Assembly: GCF_009796805.1 (NCBI RefSeq)
Contig: NZ_CP047029.1
Span: 1,415,501-1,479,500, forward strand
Source of the DNA: Algibacter sp. L1A34
GTDB lineage: Bacteria; Bacteroidota; Bacteroidia; Flavobacteriales; Flavobacteriaceae
Reading direction: 5' to 3'
Length of the DNA: 64,000 bases
Shown piece by piece: positions 44,309 through 52,470 of this stretch (the first letter of the stretch is position 1; every line of letters begins with the position of its first letter). Made by a program: the position numbers and the translations under genes. Below the pieces are notes generated by a model, which was not told the origin of the DNA, searched no databases, and saw nothing but the letters and a program-made list of their open reading frames with translations.

Positions 44309-47300
44309 ATGAAACTAAAACGATGTAATCAAAAAACAAAAACAATACTATGTATGCTGTTTTTGTTTGTGGCTACAATGTCGACGACACAAGCTCAAAA
44401 TATAATAAATGGAACCGTGCTAGACGAGGCAAGAATGCCTTTACCTGGTGCTTCCGTAATTCTAAAAGGAACTAATAATGGAACATCTACCGATTTTGAT
44501 GGTAAATTTTCTATAAATGTAACAAAAGACGACGCTATTTTAGAGGTGTCTTACGTGGGTTACATCACTAAAGAAGTTTCTATTTCTAGCCAATCTCTTA
44601 CTATTATACTACAACCAGATGTTAAAGCTTTAGACGAAGTTGTTGTTACGGCCTTAGGTATAAAGAGAGAACAAAAAGCACTGGGATATTCAGTACAAGA
44701 AATAAGTGGAGAAACTATTCAAAAAGTATCAGGCGTAGATATTGGTACATCACTTTCGGGAAAGGTTGCTGGGCTTTTGGTAAATAATTCAACCGATTTT
44801 AATGTAGCTCCGGAAATAACAATTAGAGGGGAAGAGCCATTATTGGTAATAGATGGTATTGCATATCAAAATAGAACGCTTAGTGATATTTCTTCAGAAG
44901 ATGTTGAGTCTATGTCTGTTCTAAAAGGAGCAACGGCTTCTGCTTTATATGGTTTTCGTGGAGCCAACGGTGCTATTTTAATCACAACAAAAAACGGAAG
45001 TACTGGTGACGATGGTTTTAGTGTTAATTTAACAAGTAACACCATGTATTCGGCAGGGTTTTTAGCTATTCCAGAGCGTCAAAGTGTTTACGGTCGAGGT
45101 ACTAACAATACTTATAACATAAATACCGACGAATCTTGGGGGCAAGTGATGGATGGCTCGTTGCAAACGCAATGGGACCCTATTGCTAAGGTGTTTAGTG
45201 AGTTTGAGTATTCTGCAATTGGTAAGGATAATTTTAAAAACTTTTTAGAGCAAGGTTCTATTACAAATAATAATATAAGTATTGCATTTAAGGAAGATAA
45301 AATTGCTTTACGAAGTTCTGTTAACTGGATAGAGCAAAAAGGACAATATCCAAATTCTAAGTTAGATAAATTCACCTATTCTTTTGGTGGAGATGTTAAT
45401 TTAGATAAGTTTAAATTAAGTTCAAACATCTCTTATTCTAAAAGAGAATCACCAAACATGGGGTCTAACGGTTATACATCTTACGACCCAATGTATTCTT
45501 TATTAATTTGGAGTCCTGCAGATTGGGATGTACGTGATTACAAAGATAATTATTGGTTAATTCCTGGGGAGTTACAAAACAACCATTACGGATACGATTT
45601 TGAAAACAATAATTATAGCGGTAAAAATCAAAACAATCCTTATTTTGATAGATATCAAAAAACCAACGAAGTATCTCGCGACATTTTTAATGCTGATTTA
45701 ACCATGAGTTATGATGTGGCAGATTGGTTAAAAGCAACGGTGCGTTCTGGGTTAGATTTTTTCGTTGATCGTGGTCAGCTTAGAGTGTCTCAAGGGTCTT
45801 ATACATCTACAGGAAATACATCTGTACCTGGTGCGTCTTCTACATGGAATGGCTCAAGAACAGGTGCTTATGTAACAGGTAAAACTCAAGGTTTCAGTAT
45901 AAATAATGATGTATTACTTTCTGGTGATAGAAAATTTCTTGATGATAAATTTGAGGTTGAATACCTTGCCGGAGGAACGATATATTACCAAAGGAATGAT
46001 AATTTAACGGCAAATACTGAAGGAGGTATTTCTATTCCCGAATTTTTCTCATTAAATGCTTCTGTAAATCCTGCTTCTGTAAATGAAAGTATAAGTCAAC
46101 AACAAGTTAATTCGGTTTTTGGTCGATTAGGTTTGTCTTGGAATAAGTTAATTTATGTTGATATCACGGGGCGTAACGATTGGAGTTCTACTTTGGCTGG
46201 CCCAGGTATTCCAGACTCAAAACAATCTTATTTTTACCCATCTTTCTCAGGGAGTTTTGTGGTGTCAGAATTAATAAAGGAATCTACTAGAGATTGGTTG
46301 GATTTGTTGAAAATAAGAAGCTCATGGACACAATCTAAAAAACCTGCAGGTATTTACGATATTAATAGTGTTTTTAGTACATCTCCAGGTACTTGGAATG
46401 ATTTAAACGGAGCAAGTGCTCCTAATAATTTATACAATTTATCAAGTATAAGTCCAGAAAGCGCAAATACTTACGAGGTTGGGTTGCAAGCGATGTTCTT
46501 TAAAAAACGCTTTACTATTGATGCGTCTTACTACAAGAAACACATGTACGATTTTTTAGAAACAGGTGCGTTATCTGCAGCATCTGGTTACACAGGAGTT
46601 GTGCTTAATAAAGATGATGAAGTAGATCGTAAAGGTTGGGAATTAGCGCTTACCGGAACTCCAATTAAAACAGACGATTTTCAATGGGATTTAGGTGTTA
46701 ACTGGTCAACTTATAAAGATGTTTATGCTAAAATAGATCAAACATATACGCAAAATGATAGTAGACCATGGATTAAAGTAGGGGAACGCACCGATCATTA
46801 TGTAGGAGCAGAGTTTATGACGGATCCAACAACAGGTCAACACGTTTACAGCAATGGACGGATAGTTAAAAATCCATACAGTTCTGTATACGGATACTCT
46901 AATCCAGATTGGATATGGGGAGCAAACTCAACGTTACGTTATAAAGATTTTAGTTTATTTCTCTCTTTTGATGGTTTAGTTGGCGGTCTATCTAGTTCTA
47001 GAACCGAGAGTTATATGTGGCAATCAGGTGTGCATCCAGATTCGGTAACACCAGAAAGAGCCTTAGATGTTGCAACACCAGGATCATCAAATTATATAGG
47101 TGAAGGTGTTATGGTTACCAGCGGAACAGTTGAGTTTGATACCGATGGTACCATCCTTAGTGATACTCGCGTTTTTGAAACAAATAATATAGCAACAACA
47201 TATTTAAGAGCAGCCAAAGATTTGCATGCCAGTAGCGCTTGGGGAGGCACAGGAACAACAACCGATGCTTTTTCTAGAACCTATCTTAAACTACGTGAAA

Positions 47301-47494
47301 TATCTTTAAGTTACAGTATTCCTTCAATGTATTTAAGTAGTTGGGGTGCTAAAAGTGCATCTATTAGTTTAATAGGTCAAAACGTGTTGTTATGGTCAAA
47401 AGATTATAAATATTCCGATCCAGATAATAGAACTGAAGATTTTGCCGATCCATCAGTTAGATATCTTGGTGCCAATATTAAAGTTTCATTTTAG
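44309..47494 (+). CDS. SusC-like TonB-dependent outer-membrane receptor (first PUL)
   Basis: A 1061-residue TonB-linked channel importing an oligosaccharide with its SusD partner. Signal peptide ends TTQAQ; a carboxypeptidase-D-like domain follows (GTVLDEARMPLPGASVILKG); then the TonB-box region (LDEVVVTALG), the plug (LLVIDGIAYQN, SALYGFRGANGAILITTKNG), and the beta-barrel to the end (final strand ANIKVSF). This order is the standard SusC architecture. The RGEEPLLVIDG segment is shorter than in many relatives, which usually have extra residues between RG and PL. A regulator lies upstream and the SusD gene downstream. Confidence 0.93.
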   Translation: MKLKRCNQKTKTILCMLFLFVATMSTTQAQNIINGTVLDEARMPLPGASVILKGTNNGTSTDFDGKFSINVTKDDAILEVSYVGYITKEVSISSQSLTIILQPDVKALDEVVVTALGIKREQKALGYSVQEISGETIQKVSGVDIGTSLSGKVAGLLVNNSTDFNVAPEITIRGEEPLLVIDGIAYQNRTLSDISSEDVESMSVLKGATASALYGFRGANGAILITTKNGSTGDDGFSVNLTSNTMYSAGFLAIPERQSVYGRGTNNTYNINTDESWGQVMDGSLQTQWDPIAKVFSEFEYSAIGKDNFKNFLEQGSITNNNISIAFKEDKIALRSSVNWIEQKGQYPNSKLDKFTYSFGGDVNLDKFKLSSNISYSKRESPNMGSNGYTSYDPMYSLLIWSPADWDVRDYKDNYWLIPGELQNNHYGYDFENNNYSGKNQNNPYFDRYQKTNEVSRDIFNADLTMSYDVADWLKATVRSGLDFFVDRGQLRVSQGSYTSTGNTSVPGASSTWNGSRTGAYVTGKTQGFSINNDVLLSGDRKFLDDKFEVEYLAGGTIYYQRNDNLTANTEGGISIPEFFSLNASVNPASVNESISQQQVNSVFGRLGLSWNKLIYVDITGRNDWSSTLAGPGIPDSKQSYFYPSFSGSFVVSELIKESTRDWLDLLKIRSSWTQSKKPAGIYDINSVFSTSPGTWNDLNGASAPNNLYNLSSISPESANTYEVGLQAMFFKKRFTIDASYYKKHMYDFLETGALSAASGYTGVVLNKDDEVDRKGWELALTGTPIKTDDFQWDLGVNWSTYKDVYAKIDQTYTQNDSRPWIKVGERTDHYVGAEFMTDPTTGQHVYSNGRIVKNPYSSVYGYSNPDWIWGANSTLRYKDFSLFLSFDGLVGGLSSSRTESYMWQSGVHPDSVTPERALDVATPGSSNYIGEGVMVTSGTVEFDTDGTILSDTRVFETNNIATTYLRAAKDLHASSAWGGTGTTTDAFSRTYLKLREISLSYSIPSMYLSSWGAKSASISLIGQNVLLWSKDYKYSDPDNRTEDFADPSVRYLGANIKVSF

Positions 47495-47585
47495 TAAAAA
47501 CACATATAGAAATAAGCAAGGTTGCAATGTCAATATTAAATACCAAGCAAATTCTATTTTACTGATAACAATTAAATAAAAACAA

Positions 47586-49112
47586 ATGAAAAATTTAAAA
47601 TATATATATTTATTAACAGTCTTAGTTGCTTTTACATATTCATGTAGCAATTTTGAAGATATAAATACAAATCCAGATGCATCTACCATTGTTGCTCCAG
47701 ATATGTTAGCAACCCAAGTATTGAAAAATACATTTACAACCAACGGAAGTGGAGTCTTTGAGTTTGTATCAGGTAACTTATTCAATAAACATATTGCTGC
47801 CTTAGATCCAAGTATTCCAAGTTCAGCACAATATTATTTTGCATCTTTTGGTAGTTTTGGTGATTATAGTATGCTTACCGATTTGAAGTTTATGACGCAA
47901 TTTGCCGAAGGAAACCAAGCTGAAGCATCTTATAAGGGTTTAGCGTTATATCTAAAAGCATATTACGGCTTATCGGCAACATTAGCGATGGGTGATGTGC
48001 CTTATTCTGAAGCAGGTATGGCGGACGAAGGGATTACACGACCTATTTACGACAAACAAGCAGATGTATTTGTTCAAATTTTAGACGATTTACAAACAGC
48101 AGAAGCCTATTTTGCCCAAGGTTATAATTTTGATGGAGATATTATGTATGATGGTGATGCTGCAAAATGGCAAAAGCTATGTAATGCTATGCAGTTAAAA
48201 GTGATACAAACCATAAGTAAACAAGCTACAGATGATCAAAAGGCTCGTTTTGCTGCTGTAGTAAGTGCAGGTAATTTATTGGAAAGTAACGATGATAATT
48301 TCAAATTGGTTTACACCGAAATTTCAAATGCTAACCATCAATTCTATAATGGTGAAAACCTTAGAATTAATACAGCTATTTCAAAACTAACTGTCGATTT
48401 CTTGAAAACAAATAAAGATCGCAGATTGTTTTATTTTGCCGAACCTGCACAAATATTATTAGATGCTGGAAATTCTGCTTCTGATTTTGATGCCTACGAA
48501 GGTGCTTTAACATCTTTAGATCCAACTACATTAGCTTTTAACAAAGATAATGGCGATTATTCTTTATTAAACTCACGTTATGTTAATTTTATGGATGGAG
48601 AGCCCTTGTTGCGTTTTACTTTTGCCGAACAATGTTTTATTATTGCTGAAGCTATTGAAGAAGGTTGGGTTACCGGAAATGCTCAAGAATATTACGAAAA
48701 TGGAGTAAAAGCTATGCTTGAATATTATAAAGATTTGCCAAATACAGATGGTTATGTTCAGGGTATGGCTATCGATCAAGCTTATATTGATAATTATTTT
48801 ACTGGAGACGCAGTTTATGCCACTACAGGAACCAAAGCAGATAGATTAAAACAAATTTTAACACAACGTTGGTTAATAGATTTCTTTCAGGGTAATGGAG
48901 GTAATTATCCCCAATTTTTAAGAACTGGTTTTCCTGAATATCCGTTAGATCCAGCAACAAGTTTAAATCCTGATGATACTTCGGTTTACCCAAAGCGTTG
49001 GAAATATCCGGTGTCAGAACAAACAACAAACCCTGATAATTATCAAAAGGCTATTGATGATCAGTACGATGGGTATGATGGTATAAATAAAACACCTTGG
49101 TACTTGCAGTAA
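47586..49112 (+). CDS. SusD/RagB-like outer-membrane lipoprotein (SusD-like 2 branch)
   Basis: A 508-residue glycan-binding lipoprotein sitting on the SusC channel. Lipobox FTYSC (Cys20) is followed by the SNFEDINTNPD signature of the SusD-like-2 branch, distinct from classical SusD. GLALYLKAYYGLSATLAMGDVPYSEA and a C-terminal region with LKQILTQRWLIDFFQGNG fit. It belongs with the SusC gene 91 bases upstream. A strong terminator follows it, so the enzyme genes beyond may be transcribed at lower level. Ligand unknown, possibly beta-glucan fragments given GH16 downstream. Confidence 0.9.
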   Translation: MKNLKYIYLLTVLVAFTYSCSNFEDINTNPDASTIVAPDMLATQVLKNTFTTNGSGVFEFVSGNLFNKHIAALDPSIPSSAQYYFASFGSFGDYSMLTDLKFMTQFAEGNQAEASYKGLALYLKAYYGLSATLAMGDVPYSEAGMADEGITRPIYDKQADVFVQILDDLQTAEAYFAQGYNFDGDIMYDGDAAKWQKLCNAMQLKVIQTISKQATDDQKARFAAVVSAGNLLESNDDNFKLVYTEISNANHQFYNGENLRINTAISKLTVDFLKTNKDRRLFYFAEPAQILLDAGNSASDFDAYEGALTSLDPTTLAFNKDNGDYSLLNSRYVNFMDGEPLLRFTFAEQCFIIAEAIEEGWVTGNAQEYYENGVKAMLEYYKDLPNTDGYVQGMAIDQAYIDNYFTGDAVYATTGTKADRLKQILTQRWLIDFFQGNGGNYPQFLRTGFPEYPLDPATSLNPDDTSVYPKRWKYPVSEQTTNPDNYQKAIDDQYDGYDGINKTPWYLQ

Positions 49113-49136
49113 TAATTCTGTAAGATATAAACTTAT

Positions 49137-49175
49137 AAAAAATCTAAAGACGAATTATTTGTCTTTAGATTTTTT
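49137..49175 (+). terminator. Intrinsic terminator between susD and the GDPD-GH16 gene
   Basis: The stem AAAAAATCTAAAGAC (49137-49151) pairs perfectly with GTCTTTAGATTTTTT (49161-49175) around a 9-base loop. It lies inside the PUL, between transport and enzyme genes. Confidence 0.85.
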
Positions 49176-49205
49176 GATGCTTAAAATATTTAATGACTAT
49201 AGATT

Positions 49206-50792
49206 ATGTTAAAACTAATAAGTAAAATTTTTTCAATACTATTAATAGTTTGTTTTTATTCCTGTGATGAAAATTCTAACACAAAAATAAATTTTGCCAA
49301 AAACCCGGTTATAGCGCACCGTGGCGCATGGAAAAGTCAAAATTTACCTAAAAATTCAATAGCTTCATTAAAGCAAGCTATTGCTCTCGGATGCACAGGT
49401 TCGGAGTTTGATGTTAGAATGACTGCAGATAATGTACTCATTGTTGCTCACGATGCAGAATATCACGGATTAGAGGTGGAAAAATCTACTTATGCAGAAT
49501 TGTCCAAATTCAAATTATCAAACGGTGAAATACTCCCCACTTTAAAAGCATATATTTTGGCAGGAATAACCAATAATGATTCTACAGGTTTGGTCTGCGA
49601 AATAAAACCTTCTAAAATTAAAGGGCGAAATGCGGACATTGCCGAAAACGTTGTCTCTTTGGTTAAAGAGCTAAAGGCGGATCCTTATATTTTGACTTAT
49701 ATTAGTTTTAGTTACGATACTCTCAAGAAAATTAAAACGCTTGATGCGCAAGCAAAAACCCAGTATCTAGATGGGTCAAAGGCACCAGAAACATTAAGTT
49801 TAGATGGTATTTCAGGATTAGATTATTTGGTTTATAAGTTGAAAAAACATCCGGAATGGATTTCGTCGGCCAAAAAAATGGGATTAACGCTAAATGCTTG
49901 GACAGCTAATAAGGCTGAAAACATTGAGTGGTTACTTGTAAATAATTTCGATTATATTACAACAGACGAACCTGAATTGGTTTTTAAAAGCATTGATAAG
50001 AGCCCTATAAATAAAGGATATCAACTTGTTTGGAGCGATGAGTTTAACTATGAAGGCAAGCCCGATTCAGCAAAATGGACCTATGATTATGGGTTTAAAG
50101 CTAATAATGAAAAACAGTATTTTACCGATAGTTTAAAAAATGCAAGGGTAGAAAACGGGTATTTAATTATTGAAGCTCATAAAGAGAAAGTTGCTAATAA
50201 GGATTTTAAAAACCCTGAGATTAAGGGATGGCAAAAATATAAGTCTGAAATTGATAGTGCCCAGTATACATCGGTTCGATTAAAAACAGAAGGTCTTGCA
50301 GCATGGGAATACGGCCGTATTGAGGCTAGAGCAAAATTACCTAAAGGTCGCGGTATGTGGCCAGCAATTTGGATGCTGAGTGAAAAGAGGGAAGGTATAG
50401 ATTGGCCGGAAAGTGGCGAAATTGATATCATGGAGCATGTTGGTTATGATAATGATACCATTCATGGTACTATACACACTAAGGCTTACAATCATACAAA
50501 AGGGACGCAAAAGGGCAAAACTATTTTTATTGATAAGCCTAATGATACATTTCATATGTTTGCTGTAGAATGGACGCCCGAAAAAATAGATTTTATTTTG
50601 GATGGAGTGGTGTACAATCATATTGAAAATGAACATAAAACCACTGCAGAATGGCCTTTTGATAATCAGTTTTATTTAATAATGAATGTTTCCGTTGGTG
50701 GTATGTGGGGCGGGAGACAAGGCATAGATGATTCTATTTTTCCCCAGAAAATGGTGGTCGATTATGTACGCGTTTTTCAACAAAAAAACTAA
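49206..50792 (+). CDS. GDPD-GH16 fusion: glycerophosphodiester phosphodiesterase plus beta-glucanase
   Basis: A 528-residue lipoprotein (lipobox FYSC, Cys20) that joins two enzymes in one open frame. Residues 33-262 are a GDPD barrel with its catalytic set: HRG (H38, R39), E67 and D69 in EFDVRMTADN, H82 in AHDAE, and E132/K134 in CEIKPS. Residues 272-525 are a GH16 domain with WSDEFNYEGKPDSAKW and the catalytic GEIDIME block (E405, D407, E410), as in laminarinases cutting beta-1,3-glucans. Both sites look intact. Known roles: GDPD hydrolyses phosphodiester groups with glycerol, GH16 cuts beta-glucans. The natural substrate may be a beta-glucan with glycerophosphate groups, which is inference. 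An ATG start after the terminator and an EEP gene next fit a PUL enzyme set. Confidence 0.92.
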   Translation: MLKLISKIFSILLIVCFYSCDENSNTKINFAKNPVIAHRGAWKSQNLPKNSIASLKQAIALGCTGSEFDVRMTADNVLIVAHDAEYHGLEVEKSTYAELSKFKLSNGEILPTLKAYILAGITNNDSTGLVCEIKPSKIKGRNADIAENVVSLVKELKADPYILTYISFSYDTLKKIKTLDAQAKTQYLDGSKAPETLSLDGISGLDYLVYKLKKHPEWISSAKKMGLTLNAWTANKAENIEWLLVNNFDYITTDEPELVFKSIDKSPINKGYQLVWSDEFNYEGKPDSAKWTYDYGFKANNEKQYFTDSLKNARVENGYLIIEAHKEKVANKDFKNPEIKGWQKYKSEIDSAQYTSVRLKTEGLAAWEYGRIEARAKLPKGRGMWPAIWMLSEKREGIDWPESGEIDIMEHVGYDNDTIHGTIHTKAYNHTKGTQKGKTIFIDKPNDTFHMFAVEWTPEKIDFILDGVVYNHIENEHKTTAEWPFDNQFYLIMNVSVGGMWGGRQGIDDSIFPQKMVVDYVRVFQQKN

Positions 50793-50804
50793 ATAGAAGT
50801 AGAT

Positions 50805-51656
50805 ATGAAATACAATATTTTAGTATGTTTCACTCTAATTTTGAGTATAATGAGTTGTAATAATGAAATTAAAAAGGAAGGTCAAAACTTAAAGATGATG
50901 ACTTACAATATCCGTTTAGATGTCGCCTCAGATGGAGATAATGCATGGCCAAACAGAAAAGATTTTTTAAGTGAGCAAGTATTGTTTAATAGTCCAGATA
51001 TTTTGGGGGTTCAGGAAGCGAAACCAAATCAAATGGCCGATTTAAAAAGAGCTTTAACGGGCTATAACGCCATCGGTGTTGGTCGTGATGGTAAAAATAT
51101 AGGCGAATTTTCTGCAATATTTTATAATGCTGAAAAGCTAAAAGTTGAGAATGAAAACACGTTTTGGCTTTCAGAAACACCAAATCAAATTTCTAAAGGT
51201 TGGGATGCTGCATATCCCAGAATTTGCACATACGGTTTGTTTACAAACTTAGAAAATAACACCAAGTTTTGGGTGCTTAATACCCATTTAGACCATAAAG
51301 GGCACGAAGCGCAATTGCAGGGTGTTGCTCTAATTCAGGATAAAATAAAAGCGCTTAACACAAATAATTTGCCTATTGTTTTAATGGGAGATTTTAATGC
51401 CGAACCTAACACCGAGTTAATTACGGAACTTAGACAAAGTATGGACGATTCTAAAGGCTTAGCAAAAGTAATTTTTGGCTCTAATGGTACTTTTAATGGT
51501 TTTAAGACTGAAAAACTAGTTACTCGTAGAATTGATTATATTTTTGTTTCTAAAACTAATATTGAAGTTGAAAAATATGGTGTGTTATCGAGTTTGGTGG
51601 ATTTGAAATATCCTTCAGATCACTTTCCTGTTTTAACCGAATTAATCATTAAATAA
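50805..51656 (+). CDS. Secreted endonuclease/exonuclease/phosphatase-family enzyme
   Basis: A 283-residue lipoprotein (lipobox SIMSC, Cys18) with an EEP fold: MMTYNIRLDV at the first strand, the metal-binding Glu in GVQEAK (E71), TRRIDYIFVS, GDFNAEP and the catalytic SDHFPV. This superfamily cuts phosphodiesters in DNA, lipids or sugars. Secretion and a PUL setting, 12 bases after the GDPD-GH16 gene, make a nuclease role less likely and a phosphodiesterase or phosphatase acting on a phosphorylated glycan or glycerol-phosphate product plausible (inference). It ends the first PUL. Confidence 0.85.
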   Translation: MKYNILVCFTLILSIMSCNNEIKKEGQNLKMMTYNIRLDVASDGDNAWPNRKDFLSEQVLFNSPDILGVQEAKPNQMADLKRALTGYNAIGVGRDGKNIGEFSAIFYNAEKLKVENENTFWLSETPNQISKGWDAAYPRICTYGLFTNLENNTKFWVLNTHLDHKGHEAQLQGVALIQDKIKALNTNNLPIVLMGDFNAEPNTELITELRQSMDDSKGLAKVIFGSNGTFNGFKTEKLVTRRIDYIFVSKTNIEVEKYGVLSSLVDLKYPSDHFPVLTELIIK

Positions 51657-51698
51657 CTCTCTAAAAGAAGAACGTTTCAGAATACTTTATTTAATAAG

Positions 51699-51752
51699 AA
51701 ACACTTTTGAAGCCTGATATAAATTACATCAGGTCTCAAAGTGTTTTTTTTT
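51699..51752. terminator. Shared terminator between the two convergent PULs
   Basis: Stems AAACACTTTTGA and CCTGAT pair with ATCAGG and TCAAAGTGTTT around a 9-base loop, with a small 2x2 mismatch, a one-base bulge and nine T after it. It is placed to end both the plus-strand PUL and the minus-strand alpha-glucan PUL. Confidence 0.8.
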
Positions 51753-51762
51753 AAGTTGAGCT

Positions 51763-52470
51763 TTATTGAACGGTAAACTCAAAAACCTGAGATTCCGAAG
51801 TGTTGTTATTATCATCTTTAGTGATAACACGCCAAAAATAAGTATTGCCAGAGCCCACGGTTATCGAAACATTATTGCTGCTTGTGGTAGCCTGCGATTG
51901 TATTGGCGGATTTACGGTTCCAAAAAGGACTTCGTATTCTGTAATATCATTATCAACATCTTCTCCCGACCATTGTAGAGATAAGTTAGTGGTCGATGCT
52001 GCTAAGGAAACTGATAGAGCAGGACTAACTAATTCCGCTGGAAATGGCGCATAAGAGGATGTTGCTTCGCCTGCGTTATAAAATTTCCAAGTATTACTTT
52101 GTGCTGTTTCTGTTACTGTATTTTTAGAAACCACATACCAAGAATATGGCGTGCCTCGTAAAATAGCAACACTTTTTTCTGAAACCGAACTTGTGTAATT
52201 GGTTGTAGTTTGTGTGTCTAAATTTTTAATGAATAATTGATATGATGTTGCATTTTGAGCATCATTCCATTTGAATAGAATAGTACTTTCTGTACTTGTT
52301 ATGTTAGAACCTTCGGTGCACTCCGAGTTTTCACTAGGAAAAATTAAAGTTGTCGCCTTTGGAGCATCGATTTCATTTTCTGTATTTCCATCATTATCAC
52401 TGCTGCTGCAGTTTAAAAGTAACAGACAAAAAATAAAGCTTCCGAAGATATATTTAGTTGAATTTCTCAT
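51763..52470 (-). CDS. Small lipoprotein with two fibronectin-III-like domains
   Basis: A 235-residue lipoprotein (lipobox LLLLNC, Cys21) followed by two beta-sandwich domains, about residues 35-125 (KATTLIFPSEN, then YSWYVVSKN) and 140-235 (PAELVSPALSVS, then FWRVITKDD). The pattern resembles the FN3-type N-terminal domains of SusE-like proteins. No catalytic residues are visible; it may bind glycan at the cell surface. Its start overlaps the amylase stop by one base, so the two are coupled and in the alpha-glucan PUL. Confidence 0.75.
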   Translation of the reverse strand: MRNSTKYIFGSFIFCLLLLNCSSSDNDGNTENEIDAPKATTLIFPSENSECTEGSNITSTESTILFKWNDAQNATSYQLFIKNLDTQTTTNYTSSVSEKSVAILRGTPYSWYVVSKNTVTETAQSNTWKFYNAGEATSSYAPFPAELVSPALSVSLAASTTNLSLQWSGEDVDNDITEYEVLFGTVNPPIQSQATTSSNNVSITVGSGNTYFWRVITKDDNNNTSESQVFEFTVQ

